A stretch of DNA of 40,974 bases, taken from Butyrivibrio sp. (GTDB taxonomy: Bacteria > Bacillota_A > Clostridia > Lachnospirales > Lachnospiraceae). The notes under the pieces are model-generated. The model ran no database searches. It saw only the letters and a list, made by a program, of their open reading frames with translations, and was not told where the DNA came from. A program made the position numbers and the translations under genes. The stretch spans positions 1-40,974 of the forward strand of contig JAILOW010000058.1 of the NCBI GenBank assembly GCA_024690635.1, read 5' to 3'. This document shows, piece after piece, positions 7,269 through 15,999 of this stretch; position 1 is the stretch's first letter, and each line of letters starts with the position of its first letter.

Positions 7269-8400
7269 CACAGATATAGAACTGCAGCAGACAAACCACA
7301 AGTTTCTCTTTGGCTGCGGCGCTTTTGATTTCATCCCTTATGTGATGAAGGGCGGCGAAGAATACAGGCAGATAACTGACAGCTGGCTTGAGATCTTTAA
7401 CTACGGCACACTTCCTTTTTACTGGGGACAGTTTGAAGAGGTGGAAGGACAGCCAAAAACAGAAGTCCTTATGAAAACAGCCGAGTATCTTAAGAGTAAG
7501 GGAACCACCGTGAAAGGGCATCCTCTTTGCTGGCACACAGTCTGCGCCGACTGGCTGATGAAATATGATAATGCGACTATAATGAAAAAGCAGCTTGAGC
7601 GTATAGACCGCGAGGTTAAGGGCTTTAAGGGTGTTATCGATATGTGGGATGTGATAAATGAAGTTGTCATCATGCCGATATTTGATAAATATGATAACGC
7701 CATAACCAGGATCTGCAAGGAAAAGGGAAGAGTAGGGCTTATAAAAGAGGTCTTTGATAGGGCGCATGCCGACAACCCGGATGCAGTTCTTTTGCTGAAT
7801 GATTTTAATACTTCCATAAACTACGAGATTCTGATCGACGGGTGCCTGAATGCGGGAGTTCCCATAAACGCCATAGGTATCCAGTCCCATCAGCATCAGG
7901 GATATTGGGGAAAAGAAAAGCTGCAGGAGGTTTTGGAGCGCTTTTCCCACTTTGGTCTTCCCATACATTTTACGGAAAACACCCTTATTTCGGGAGATAT
8001 CATGCCGGCTCACATTGTGGACCTAAACGACTGGCAGGTGGATGAGTGGCCGTCAAATCCGGAAGGAGAAGAGAGGCAGGCAAAAGAGATCGAGGAAATG
8101 TACCGGACCTTATTTGAGCATCCTCTTGTTGAAGCAATAACCACCTGGGATTATAGGGACGGCGCATGGCTCAAGGCACCCAGCGGTTTTTTAAGACTTG
8201 ATAACTCCCAAAAGCCATCCTATGAGATGCTAAAGGACCTTGTGAAAAACGAGTGGTGGACGTATACTTTGGTAAAAACGGATGAAAACGGATATGCAAA
8301 AGTAGAAGCTTTTAAGGGAGATTACAGGATCAGCTCCGGTGGAAAGACTGCAGAAGCAAAGCTTACAGATGAAGCAGAAATGACAATTTCATTAAGATAA
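7198..8400 (+). CDS. Glycoside hydrolase family 10 endo-beta-1,4-xylanase, intracellular
   Basis: Cleaves beta-1,4-xylan or xylo-oligosaccharides with retention. 400 residues from ATG 7198 (AAGGGG 6 nt upstream). The (beta/alpha)8 GH10 barrel is recognised by GHPLCWH (107-113), the acid/base E155 in WDVINE, IGIQSHQH (227-233) and the nucleophile E260 in HFTEN. The N terminus (about 1-40) is a short beta segment (VTDIQGNPVSNTDIEL) leading into the barrel, and the last 45 residues look like a small beta domain. There is no signal peptide or carbohydrate-binding module, so it probably acts in the cytoplasm on imported oligosaccharides. The gene starts inside the EF-hand gene. Confidence 0.92.
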   Translation: MEISHRKVKKLIRVTDIQGNPVSNTDIELQQTNHKFLFGCGAFDFIPYVMKGGEEYRQITDSWLEIFNYGTLPFYWGQFEEVEGQPKTEVLMKTAEYLKSKGTTVKGHPLCWHTVCADWLMKYDNATIMKKQLERIDREVKGFKGVIDMWDVINEVVIMPIFDKYDNAITRICKEKGRVGLIKEVFDRAHADNPDAVLLLNDFNTSINYEILIDGCLNAGVPINAIGIQSHQHQGYWGKEKLQEVLERFSHFGLPIHFTENTLISGDIMPAHIVDLNDWQVDEWPSNPEGEERQAKEIEEMYRTLFEHPLVEAITTWDYRDGAWLKAPSGFLRLDNSQKPSYEMLKDLVKNEWWTYTLVKTDENGYAKVEAFKGDYRISSGGKTAEAKLTDEAEMTISLR

Positions 8401-8409
8401 AAACAATGA

Positions 8410-8470
8410 TTGACAAATACCCCGGGAGGGTATATATTGATCCAAGGATCGATATACCCCGCCGGGGTAT
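8410..8470 (+). promoter_or_regulatory. csoR-copA promoter with two CsoR operators
   Basis: A consensus promoter, TTGACA (8410-8415), 17-bp spacer, TATATT (8433-8438). Operator 1, ATACCCCGGGAGGGTAT (8417-8433), fills the spacer exactly. Operator 2, ATACCCCGCCGGGGTAT (8454-8470), is a near-perfect palindrome about +10 from the start point. Both match the CsoR consensus TACCC-n-GGGTA. Copper binding to CsoR should release both and induce csoR-copA. Confidence 0.93.
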
Positions 8471-8489
8471 TTTGTAAGGAGGTATTTTT

Positions 8490-8834
8490 ATGCCGGATAT
8501 GACGAATGAACTAAATGAGATCAATGAGCCTGAAGGCGGCTGCCCCTATTGCTCGGGAAAGCACAAGGACAGAGATGACAAAGAGAAAAAAGATCTGATG
8601 AACAGGCTTAAACGCATAGAAGGTCAGGTCCGCGGCGTCGAGGGTATGCTTGAAGATGGTGCATATTGTACTGACATTTTGATGCAGGTATCTGCCATTA
8701 CCAGTGCCCTTAACAGCTTTAATAAAGTTCTTTTGGGCAATCATATGAGATCCTGCGTGGCGGAGAATATTCGTGAAGGCAACGATGAGATCATCGATGA
8801 GCTTGTGGTCACACTTCAAAAACTCATGAAATAA
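8490..8834 (+). CDS. csoR: Copper-sensing transcriptional repressor CsoR
   Basis: All-helical copper(I) sensor of 114 residues (CsoR/RcnR family, DUF156). The copper ligands C60, H85 and C89 have exactly the spacing of the well-studied CsoR proteins (Cys-x24-His-x3-Cys). An N-terminal extension of about 30 residues adds a CPYC pair and His25 ([10 protein letters not shown]), which may be an extra metal-binding site. AAGGAGG lies 6-7 nt before the ATG. It is the first gene of a two-gene unit with copA and should repress its own promoter through the two operators upstream. Confidence 0.94.
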   Translation: MPDMTNELNEINEPEGGCPYCSGKHKDRDDKEKKDLMNRLKRIEGQVRGVEGMLEDGAYCTDILMQVSAITSALNSFNKVLLGNHMRSCVAENIREGNDEIIDELVVTLQKLMK

Positions 8835-8856
8835 GTATTTTTTAGAAAGAGGCAAT

Positions 8857-11427
8857 ATGGAACAATATAACGTTACAGGAATGAGCTGCGCCGCATGCCA
8901 GGCAAGAGTTGAGAAGGCGGTAAACGCAATTGACGGTGTCGAGAGCTGCGCCGTAAGCCTTCTCACAAATTCTATGGGTGTTGAGGGCAGCGCATCTTCC
9001 GAAGAAATAATCAGGGCTGTGGAGGCAGCGGGCTATGGCGCCAGTTTAAAGAGCGCCGCTAAAAATATTACTGCTTCCGGAAGCTACGAGGATTCATTAA
9101 AGGATACAGAGACACCGCTTTTAAAAAAGAGGCTCATTGCCTCGGTCATTTTACTGATCCCTTTAATGTATGTCTCAATGGGACATATGCTGTTTGACTG
9201 GCCGCTGCCGCCTTTTATGGATGGCAACCACGTGGCAATGGGATTGTATCAGCTGCTTCTTGCCGGATTTATCATGGTGATAAATCAAAAGTTCTTTTTA
9301 AGCGGCTTTAAAGGTCTGATCCACAGATCTCCAAACATGGATACACTTGTGGCACTTGGAGCTACAGCTTCCTATACATACAGTGTATATGCGCTTTTTG
9401 CCATGACGGGAGCGGTAATTGAGGGCGATGCAGATCGGGTCATGTATTATATGGAACAGTTTTATTTTGAATCTGCTGCAACGATCCTTACGCTGATCAC
9501 AGTGGGAAAAACGCTTGAAGCAAGATCAAAAGGAAAAACAACAGATGCTCTGAAGTCCCTTATGAAGCTTGCTCCAAAGACCGCAGTCATACTGAAGGGC
9601 GATACGGAGCAAACAGTCTCTATAGATGAAGTAAAGGTTGGAGACAGATTCGTTGTAAGGCCCGGTGACAGCATACCCGTTGACGGTATTGTAAAAGAGG
9701 GCGAGAGCGCTGTTAACGAATCAGCGCTGACAGGAGAGAGTGTTCCTGTTGAAAAACAGGCAGGAGATAAGGTTTCTGCAGCAACCATCAATACCTCAGG
9801 GTACATGGTTTGTGTGGCAACGAAAGTCGGTGAGGATACCACCCTTGCAGGCATCATACGAATGGTGAGCGACGCTGCCGCAACCAAGGCGCCTATTGCC
9901 AAGATCGCAGACAGAGTTTCAGGTGTGTTTGTCCCTGTGGTCATAGGAATCGCCGTTGTTACATTCATTGTATGGCTCCTTACAGGACAGAGCTTTGGAT
10001 ATGCCATGGCAAGAGCGGTTTCTGTTCTTGTAATAAGCTGTCCCTGCGCACTTGGACTTGCAACTCCCGTTGCAATAATGGTTGGAAACGGTGTTGGGGC
10101 CAAAAACGGAATTTTGTTTAAGACTGCTCAGGTTCAGGAGCTTACGGGAAAAACTCAGATAGTTGCCCTTGATAAAACAGGAACCATCACCACAGGTATC
10201 ATGAAGGTTACAGATGTGATACCGGCAGAGGGTATAAGTGAAAAAGAGCTTTTAACCGTAGCCTACGCACTTGAGTCAAAAAGCGAGCATCCTATTTCAA
10301 AAGCGATCATCGATCATGCAAAAGACCGTGATATCAGCCTTATGGAGACTTCTGAGTTTGAAGTACTCTCCGGAAACGGAATTAAGGCAAAGCTGGAGGA
10401 CGCACCTATAGCAGGCGGAAATAAAAGATTTATCTCGAGCATTTTGGATAGCCATGGCGAGCCGGTAATGTCAACAGAGAGTGCAAAAACTTTAGGCCAC
10501 CGTATGGGGAATTTATCCACTCAGGGCAAGACACCGGTTCTTTTCACAAAAGATAATAAGCTAATCGGAATAATTGCAGTTGCGGATACCATAAAAGAGG
10601 ATACACCGCAGGCCATCAGCGAACTTAAGAACATGGGCATTCATGTGGTGATGCTGACAGGAGATAATGAGATCACCGCCGGGGCTATTGCGGAGCAGGC
10701 CGGAGTTGATGAAGTTATAGCAGGGGTTCTTCCCGACGGAAAAGAAGCTGTTATCAGAAAACTGATGGAAAAGGGAAAAGTTGCCATGGTGGGCGATGGA
10801 ATAAATGATGCTCCGGCTCTTACCAGAGCAGACGTTGGAATTGCCATCGGTGCAGGTACAGACATCGCCATAGATGCAGCTGATGTTGTTCTTATGAAGA
10901 GCAGTATCCGCGACGTGGCAGCTGCTATCAGGATCTCAAGGGCCACCATCAGAAATATTCATGAGAATCTGTTCTGGGCGTTTTTCTATAACATCATCGG
11001 GATACCTCTTGCTGCAGGATGCTATGTGGCAGCCTTCGGATGGACTCTTAATCCCATGTTTGGAGCAGCAGCCATGGGGCTTTCAAGCTTTTGCGTGGTT
11101 TCCAATGCACTTAGGCTCAACTGGCTGAAAGTGTATGATAGCACTAAAGATAAAGCAATAAGGACGGCAATCGGCCATATTGATATAAAAGAAGAAAACA
11201 AAAAAGAAAAGGAGAACAAAGAAATGAAGATCAATGTAAACGGAATGATGTGTGCACACTGTGAGGCTCATGTAAAGAAGGCGCTTGAAGCAATCGACGG
11301 AATAGAAACAGCAGTAGCTTCCCACGAGGAGAATCTTGTAACTCTTACAACTTCCAAGGACGTGGATGAGGCTCTTATCAAGGCCGCTGTTACAGAGGCA
11401 GGCTACGAGTACGCCGGAATTGCATAA
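8857..11427 (+). CDS. copA: Copper-exporting P1B-type ATPase with C-terminal CopZ-like domain
   Basis: Pumps Cu(I) out of the cell using ATP; 856 residues. Order: N-terminal HMA domain (1-68, GMSCAAC), membrane segments, actuator domain with TGES, the ion-site CPC at 395-397, phosphorylation DKTGT at 439-443, hinge GDGIND at 646-651, and last membrane helices carrying the YN and MxxSS copper signatures. After the final helix, a charged Lys/Glu linker leads to a second HMA domain (790-856, GMMCAHC) that matches a whole CopZ chaperone. HMA domains are normally at the N terminus, so this is an unusual fusion. An internal AGGAG 9 nt before Met790 may also yield free CopZ. Start: RBS GAAAGAGG. Repressed by CsoR. 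Confidence 0.95.
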   Translation: MEQYNVTGMSCAACQARVEKAVNAIDGVESCAVSLLTNSMGVEGSASSEEIIRAVEAAGYGASLKSAAKNITASGSYEDSLKDTETPLLKKRLIASVILLIPLMYVSMGHMLFDWPLPPFMDGNHVAMGLYQLLLAGFIMVINQKFFLSGFKGLIHRSPNMDTLVALGATASYTYSVYALFAMTGAVIEGDADRVMYYMEQFYFESAATILTLITVGKTLEARSKGKTTDALKSLMKLAPKTAVILKGDTEQTVSIDEVKVGDRFVVRPGDSIPVDGIVKEGESAVNESALTGESVPVEKQAGDKVSAATINTSGYMVCVATKVGEDTTLAGIIRMVSDAAATKAPIAKIADRVSGVFVPVVIGIAVVTFIVWLLTGQSFGYAMARAVSVLVISCPCALGLATPVAIMVGNGVGAKNGILFKTAQVQELTGKTQIVALDKTGTITTGIMKVTDVIPAEGISEKELLTVAYALESKSEHPISKAIIDHAKDRDISLMETSEFEVLSGNGIKAKLEDAPIAGGNKRFISSILDSHGEPVMSTESAKTLGHRMGNLSTQGKTPVLFTKDNKLIGIIAVADTIKEDTPQAISELKNMGIHVVMLTGDNEITAGAIAEQAGVDEVIAGVLPDGKEAVIRKLMEKGKVAMVGDGINDAPALTRADVGIAIGAGTDIAIDAADVVLMKSSIRDVAAAIRISRATIRNIHENLFWAFFYNIIGIPLAAGCYVAAFGWTLNPMFGAAAMGLSSFCVVSNALRLNWLKVYDSTKDKAIRTAIGHIDIKEENKKEKENKEMKINVNGMMCAHCEAHVKKALEAIDGIETAVASHEENLVTLTTSKDVDEALIKAAVTEAGYEYAGIA
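11224..11427 (+). CDS. Possible internally initiated CopZ-like copper chaperone
   Basis: In-frame inner start within copA. ATG 11224 is preceded by AGGAG (11210-11214) with a 9-nt gap, the same arrangement as an independent gene. The product would be 67 residues, the standard CopZ length, with the copper motif GMMCAHC near its N terminus and a complete beta-alpha-beta-beta-alpha-beta pattern. It may be an ancestral copZ that lost the stop codon separating it from copA but kept its ribosome binding site. Whether it is made separately is inference. Confidence 0.5.
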   Translation: MKINVNGMMCAHCEAHVKKALEAIDGIETAVASHEENLVTLTTSKDVDEALIKAAVTEAGYEYAGIA

Positions 11428-11446
11428 AACAGATATCTCCGGGACA

Positions 11447-11475
11447 TTGACAATGAATGTGAATTCGAATACTAT
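11447..11475 (+). promoter_or_regulatory. Promoter of the rhodanese/TtcA-like gene
   Basis: Perfect -35 TTGACA (11447-11452), 17-bp spacer and -10 TACTAT (11470-11475), 46 bp before the ATG. No clear terminator is visible between copA and this promoter. Confidence 0.65.
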
Positions 11476-11521
11476 ACTGATTCTGTAACCATATTTTTAT
11501 TTTGCTGATACAGGTATTTTC

Positions 11522-12679
11522 ATGAGAGAAATAACACTTGATGAACTTCATAAACTGTCACCGGAGACATACAAACTTATCGATATCCGTGACGAAGGAC
11601 TGACCTTATACGGAATGATACCCGGGGCTGTCAGGATCGGTACGGATGAGCTTGAGGATGTTCAGAACACTAAAATAGATAATATCCCCAAGGACAAAAT
11701 TCTTGTTTTTTACTGCCAGATCGGTCGTAAATCAAGAGATATAGGAGATATCCCCTGTCTGTCGGGAAGAGAATGCTACAGCCTTGAAGGTGGTTATGTG
11801 GGATATGTTACTGCATGCATTCAGGACTTTGATGAGAAAGAAAAGCAGGCAAAGGCTGAAGAAAGCATTCGTAAAAAGTATCATAAACAGCTTTTTACCC
11901 CTTTTGCAAAAGCATGTAAAACCTACCGCCTCATAAACGAGGGAGATCATATTGCGGTATGCATCTCAGGCGGAAAAGATTCCATGCTGATGGCAAAGCT
12001 CTTTCAGGAGATTCAAAAGCACAGACAGGTGAATTTTGAGCTTACGTTTCTTGTGATGGATCCGGGATATAACAAGGAAAACAGGGCGCTTATTGAAAGT
12101 AACGCAAAAGCATTGGGGATTCCGGTTACTATTTTTGAAAGCTCCATATTTGATGCGGTAGATACCATTGAAAAGAGTCCCTGTTATATCTGTGCGCGCA
12201 TGCGAAGAGGGCATCTTTACAAAAAAGCCAAAGAGCTTGGTTGCAACAAGATTGCTTTGGGACACCATTATGATGACGTTATAGAGACAATCCTTATGGG
12301 AATGCTCTACGGCGGCCAGGTACAGACCATGATGCCCAAGCTTCACAGCACGAATTTCGAGGGAATGGAGCTGATAAGGCCCATGTACCTTATAAGAGAA
12401 AGCGATATATGTGCATGGAGAGATTACAATGAACTTCATTTCCTCCAGTGTGCATGCCACTTTACGGATACATGTACCACCTGCCATGAGGACGGAACCA
12501 CTTCCTCCAAGAGGCTTGAGACAAAAAAGCTCATTGCTCAGCTAAAAGAAGTGAATCCTTTTGTGGAATCCAATATATTCAAGAGCGTCGAAAATGTAAA
12601 TCTTTCGACTATCATAGCTTATAAGGATCATGGCGTAAAAAAGAGCGTTCTTGAAGGATATCTTGAATCTGAATCATAA
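11522..12679 (+). CDS. Rhodanese domain fused to TtcA-like tRNA thiolation ATPase
   Basis: Probable sulfur-transfer/tRNA-thiolation protein of 385 residues. Residues 1-100 form a rhodanese domain with active-site C65 in YCQIGRKS, which can carry a persulfide. Residues about 125-380 form an adenine-nucleotide alpha-hydrolase (PP-loop) of the TtcA/TtuA type: SGGKDS at 149-154, C221-x2-C224 in SPCYICARMRRG, GHHYDDVIET (247-256) and a C-terminal Cys cluster (C310, C312, C318, C321). The Cys pattern suggests an Fe-S cluster. The fusion would put sulfur donor and tRNA-modifying ATPase in one chain. TtcA makes 2-thiocytidine at position 32; the exact base here is inferred. Confidence 0.85.
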   Translation: MREITLDELHKLSPETYKLIDIRDEGLTLYGMIPGAVRIGTDELEDVQNTKIDNIPKDKILVFYCQIGRKSRDIGDIPCLSGRECYSLEGGYVGYVTACIQDFDEKEKQAKAEESIRKKYHKQLFTPFAKACKTYRLINEGDHIAVCISGGKDSMLMAKLFQEIQKHRQVNFELTFLVMDPGYNKENRALIESNAKALGIPVTIFESSIFDAVDTIEKSPCYICARMRRGHLYKKAKELGCNKIALGHHYDDVIETILMGMLYGGQVQTMMPKLHSTNFEGMELIRPMYLIRESDICAWRDYNELHFLQCACHFTDTCTTCHEDGTTSSKRLETKKLIAQLKEVNPFVESNIFKSVENVNLSTIIAYKDHGVKKSVLEGYLESES

Positions 12680-12686
12680 TTATTTG

Positions 12687-12719
12687 AAGCGATCAAAACA
12701 ATGTTTTGGCCGCTTTTTT
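12687..12719 (+). terminator. Terminator after the rhodanese/TtcA-like gene
   Basis: Hairpin AAGCG-AT-CAAAAC / GTTTTG-GC-CGCTT with an AAT loop and a two-base internal mismatch, followed by six Ts (12714-12719). Confidence 0.85.
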
Positions 12720-12750
12720 GCATTTCACCTTTTGAAAAGTGCAACTCACC
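12719..12750 (+). promoter_or_regulatory. Tandem LytTR-type operator
   Basis: Two direct repeats TGCATTTCACC (12719-12729) and TGCAACTCACC (12740-12750), identical at 9 of 11 positions and exactly 21 bp apart, i.e. two helical turns. Directly repeated elements on one DNA face are the usual target of LytTR dimers, and the operon downstream encodes a LytTR protein. No strong -35/-10 pair is visible before 12837, so activation is plausible. Confidence 0.7.
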
Positions 12751-12836
12751 GCCATTTCGCTTTTTTCCTTTCGGAAATGAGTTAATATCTGTTTCAGATA
12801 CAGAATTAAATCAAAAAAATACGAAAGAGGTCAGAA

Positions 12837-13757
12837 ATGAAAAAAGCGATCGAAGTAAATGAACTTTACAAAAAGTACGGCGACATGACGGCAGTTAATA
12901 ATATTTCATTTGAAGTAGATCAGGGTCAGCTCTTTGCATTCCTTGGAGAAAACGGTGCAGGAAAATCAACCACCATCAACATGCTGAGCACCATCCTTCA
13001 AAAGACTTCCGGAAAAGCAGTTGTCATGGGACATGAGCTTGGAAAAGAAGATGATGCCATAAGAAAATCCATCGGAATAGTTTTCCAAAGTTCCGTGCTG
13101 GACGGTAACCTTACAGTAAAGCAAAACCTTCTTACAAGGGGAGCGTACTACGGATACAGTAAAAAAGAGATAATGGAAAGGTTAAAGCTCTTTTGGGAAG
13201 AGTTTGATCTTGAAGATATCTGGAACAGAAAATACGGAAATCTTTCAGGAGGACAGAGAAGAAGAACAGACATTGCAAGGGCGCTGATCCATAAGCCGGA
13301 CATTCTTTTTTTGGACGAACCCACAACCGGACTTGATCCCATGTCCCGCAAGATGGTCTGGGACTACATAAATCACCTTAGGAAAAATGAGAATCTGACG
13401 ATCTTCCTTACAACCCACTACATGGAAGAGACAGCGGAAGCCGACAACGTAGTGATCATGGACAAAGGAAATATCATCGCTGAGGGAACACCTGCTGAGC
13501 TTAAGAGCAGATACACAGGCAAGAAGCTTATCTGGTATACGAACGAATGTGATGAAAACAAGAGGCTCATAGAAAGCCTGACTGCTCCAAACTACAGCTA
13601 CGAAGCCGATCATTACAACATAGCCTTTGATGATAACATGATGGAATTTGTCTGGAATAACAGAGATCTTATAAAGGATTTTGAAGTAATAAAAGGCACA
13701 ATGGATGACGTATTTTTAACACTTACAGGAAAGGAACTGGTGAACTGCAATGCTTAA
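12837..13757 (+). CDS. ABC-2 type exporter, ATP-binding subunit
   Basis: ATPase of 306 residues for an ABC-2 exporter (DrrA/CcmA group). Walker A GENGAGKST (about 38-46), Q-loop VFQ, signature LSGGQ, Walker B ILFLDEP, D-loop GLDP and switch His in TTH are all present, followed by a C-terminal domain typical of drug/bacteriocin exporters. GAAAGAGG ribosome binding site. The stop overlaps the start of the permease by 8 bases. With the permease, LytTR and DUF3021 proteins it forms a self-regulated export operon; the cargo is unknown (often antimicrobial compounds in this operon type). Confidence 0.92.
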   Translation: MKKAIEVNELYKKYGDMTAVNNISFEVDQGQLFAFLGENGAGKSTTINMLSTILQKTSGKAVVMGHELGKEDDAIRKSIGIVFQSSVLDGNLTVKQNLLTRGAYYGYSKKEIMERLKLFWEEFDLEDIWNRKYGNLSGGQRRRTDIARALIHKPDILFLDEPTTGLDPMSRKMVWDYINHLRKNENLTIFLTTHYMEETAEADNVVIMDKGNIIAEGTPAELKSRYTGKKLIWYTNECDENKRLIESLTAPNYSYEADHYNIAFDDNMMEFVWNNRDLIKDFEVIKGTMDDVFLTLTGKELVNCNA

Positions 13758-14670
13758 AATAAGAGAACTCATGGGACTTACAAAAAGAAATATACTGGTG
13801 TATTTAAACGACAAGGGCTCGATCTTTTTCTCGATGCTCACACCCCTTATAATACTTATTCTTTACATTTTGTTTTTGAAGGGCACGTTCCTTTCTTCAC
13901 TTGAAAGCGCAGCCAAAGGGCTTGAAAACTTCGTATCCGCAAAAGACATGGATCAGTTTGTAAACGGGCTGCTCCTTACGGGTATCATCAGCACGGCGCT
14001 TATCACAATTCCCTACAATGCTCTTGAAACCATCGTTAGGGACAGGGAAGAGAAGGTTTATTTTGATATGATCGCAACTCCTGTAAAAAGATCTCAGATA
14101 ATCCTTTCATATTTCCTTGCAGCTGTTGTTTCTGCATTTGTACAGACAGCGGTGGTTCTGCTTATCGGAGTGGTCGTACTCCTTATGCAGGGCACCATGT
14201 ACCTTGGACTTATGGATATAGTAGCACTTCTTTTGGTGGTATTTATTGGAACAGTATCAGCTACAGCGATCTTTACTCTTATCATGATGTTCTTTAGAAA
14301 AATGGGAACCTGCAGCGCATTTATGGGAATCATCTCAGCAGTATCGGGATTTATAGTTGGTGCTTACCTTCCTTTGTCGGAGTTTAGCAAGACCATACAA
14401 AATACCTGCAATCTCATTCCTGCAACCGGCATCACAATACTTATCAGAAATATCTTAACCGGCGGAGTTTTGAAACACATGGATGAGAGCATAGGCGGTG
14501 TGGACAACGGAGCGTTTTCGGAAGCCATGAGAAGTATCTTTTCATTTAATACACAGCTTGGATCTTCAACTTGGTCATTGAATCAGACCGTTATATATAT
14601 AATAATGGTAACAGTAGCGTTTATTCTTGCTATAAAGATCATTTATCCCGGCGTATACAACAAAAGATAA
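13750..14670 (+). CDS. ABC-2 type exporter, permease subunit
   Basis: Membrane partner of the preceding ATPase, 306 residues. It has about six membrane helices: one near residues 27-45, a long extracytoplasmic loop (about 46-70), then helices clustered between about 75 and 240 and a last one at 283-300. Matches the ABC2_membrane family (DrrB-like). Translationally coupled to the ATPase gene by overlap. Twelve bases separate it from the LytTR gene. Confidence 0.9.
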   Translation: MLKIRELMGLTKRNILVYLNDKGSIFFSMLTPLIILILYILFLKGTFLSSLESAAKGLENFVSAKDMDQFVNGLLLTGIISTALITIPYNALETIVRDREEKVYFDMIATPVKRSQIILSYFLAAVVSAFVQTAVVLLIGVVVLLMQGTMYLGLMDIVALLLVVFIGTVSATAIFTLIMMFFRKMGTCSAFMGIISAVSGFIVGAYLPLSEFSKTIQNTCNLIPATGITILIRNILTGGVLKHMDESIGGVDNGAFSEAMRSIFSFNTQLGSSTWSLNQTVIYIIMVTVAFILAIKIIYPGVYNKR

Positions 14671-14682
14671 AGGGGAGAAAAA

Positions 14683-15117
14683 GTGAAAGTCACATTTCAT
14701 AAGATTTCACAGGAAGAAAGTGAATATGCGCAGATCTATGCACATGGCCGTACAACAGCCATAGATACTGCAATGGGGCTTTTGGAAAACGGTGAGCAGA
14801 TAATTCTTGGAGTAAAGGACGGGGAGAGTATTCCCTGTCCTATTTCCAAGATTTATTACATTGAGACCGTTGACGATAAGTGCTTTGCATATACCAAGGA
14901 TGACTGCTTTGAGATCAGAAGCCGGCTCTATGAGATAGAAAAAGAGCTGGACTTCAGGTTCTTTAGGTGCTCCAAGTCCATGCTCTGCAACATCAGAAAG
15001 ATCAAAAGCATCAAGGCTGAGACCAATGCCAGAATGAGGGCGATCCTCTTAAACGGAGAGGAAATCCTCATTACAAGAAGCTATGTAAAAGAGATGAAGA
15101 AAAGGTTGGGACTGTGA
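14683..15117 (+). CDS. LytTR DNA-binding domain regulator
   Basis: Regulator of 144 residues. Residues about 50-144 form a LytTR beta-type DNA-binding domain (IYYIETVDDKCFAYT, FRCSKSMLCNIRKIKSI and ITRSYVKEMKKRL are characteristic). No receiver domain, so it is not a classic response regulator. GTG start with AGGGGAG 7 nt upstream. It lies next to a DUF3021 membrane protein, the known LytTR/membrane-inhibitor pairing, and probably binds the tandem repeats at 12719-12750 to control its own operon. Confidence 0.9.
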   Translation: MKVTFHKISQEESEYAQIYAHGRTTAIDTAMGLLENGEQIILGVKDGESIPCPISKIYYIETVDDKCFAYTKDDCFEIRSRLYEIEKELDFRFFRCSKSMLCNIRKIKSIKAETNARMRAILLNGEEILITRSYVKEMKKRLGL

Positions 15118-15118
15118 T

Positions 15119-15556
15119 ATGAAAAAGATTAAGGTCATAATGCAACAGACAATGCTTGTAAGTTTTTTGGTACTGTGCGTGGTAAGCCTGTACGGTCTTT
15201 TTATAATGAGAACCAATGAATGGTGCTTTGACTGGTACACACCGGGATCCATAGTGGTGGCAAGCTTTTGCTGCAGTGTGGTAACGGTACTTCTTTTATA
15301 CGGCGACTTATATGACAAGGCTCCTTCGGTTTTCAGGATCAATGTTCTTACACTGATCCATTTTGTGCTTATGTATGTGATCATCATGGCTTTTGGAAAG
15401 CTGTTCCACTGGTATAACAAAGCCCAGGGATTCATTCTGATCTCTGTCATATTTGTGGTTGTTTACGCGGGAGCATGGATTGGAACGGGCATCATGTTCT
15501 GGCACGATGAAAAGATCATTTCGGATGCTCTTGATAACGTAAGAGATGAAGAATAA
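15119..15556 (+). CDS. DUF3021 membrane protein
   Basis: Integral membrane protein of 145 residues with four membrane helices (about 10-30, 42-62, 74-94, 102-125) and a short charged C terminus. Matches DUF3021, which habitually pairs with LytTR regulators and is thought to restrain them at the membrane. The ATG is one base after the LytTR stop (TGATATG), so the two are co-translated. Role as a membrane anti-activator is inferred from the family context. Confidence 0.87.
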   Translation: MKKIKVIMQQTMLVSFLVLCVVSLYGLFIMRTNEWCFDWYTPGSIVVASFCCSVVTVLLLYGDLYDKAPSVFRINVLTLIHFVLMYVIIMAFGKLFHWYNKAQGFILISVIFVVVYAGAWIGTGIMFWHDEKIISDALDNVRDEE

Positions 15557-15597
15557 AAATATATTGATAAAGTTTTTCAACGGTGGAGGTTAATTTA

Positions 15598-15960
15598 ATG
15601 CAAACAAATATCATTATCATCAGCATACTTATCATCATTTTGCTTTTGGCTCTCAGAGGTTCCATAAAGCACTTTAAAGGCGAAGGTGGCTGCTGCGGAG
15701 GCGGCGGAAAAACCGTAAAAGAGCCTGATAAAAAGCTTTCGGGTCCTGTTATCAAAACCAAAGTGTTTAAGATCGACGGAATGCACTGCGAAAACTGTAC
15801 AAACCGTGTAAAGCGTACAATTAACAGGATCGATGGCGTTTCGGCAAAGCTCAGCCTTAAAAAGAAGCAGGCTGTTGTTCAGTATGAAAAAGAAGTTGAT
15901 GATGATATTTTGATAAAAGAGATAGAAGGACTGGGATATACGGTTGTTTCTGTACAATGA
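15598..15960 (+). CDS. Membrane-anchored HMA (heavy-metal-associated) protein
   Basis: 120-residue protein: an N-terminal membrane helix (about 4-20), a glycine/cysteine stretch GGCCGGGGK (30-38), a charged linker and a complete HMA domain (55-120) with GMHCENC (C64, C67). It could pass Cu(I) at the membrane to CopA, encoded 4.2 kb upstream. The N-terminal helix plus Cys/Gly motif resembles FeoB-associated Cys-rich small proteins. ATG 15598 is chosen over 15583 because GGTGGAGG sits 8 nt before it. The metal is inferred; the C-x2-C loop fits Cu(I) or Zn(II). Confidence 0.85.
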   Translation: MQTNIIIISILIIILLLALRGSIKHFKGEGGCCGGGGKTVKEPDKKLSGPVIKTKVFKIDGMHCENCTNRVKRTINRIDGVSAKLSLKKKQAVVQYEKEVDDDILIKEIEGLGYTVVSVQ

Positions 15961-15999
15961 CCCGGAAATTCTTTCTAAAACAGACTTATAAGGATAACT

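Noticed and set aside
7207..8013. Long minus-strand frame opposite the GH10 gene
   Set aside because: It is antisense to a clear GH10 enzyme, has no ribosome binding site and encodes no recognisable motif.
11200..11206. AAAAAAG heptamer in copA that might drive -1 frameshifting, as in E. coli copA
   Set aside because: The heptamer is not in the X-XXY-YYZ register of the copA frame (codons are AAA AAA G..), so the usual tandem slippage does not apply.
12741..12790. Strong sigma-A promoter for the LytTR operon
   Set aside because: No -35/-10 pair with acceptable spacing was found; only weak A/T-rich hexamers.
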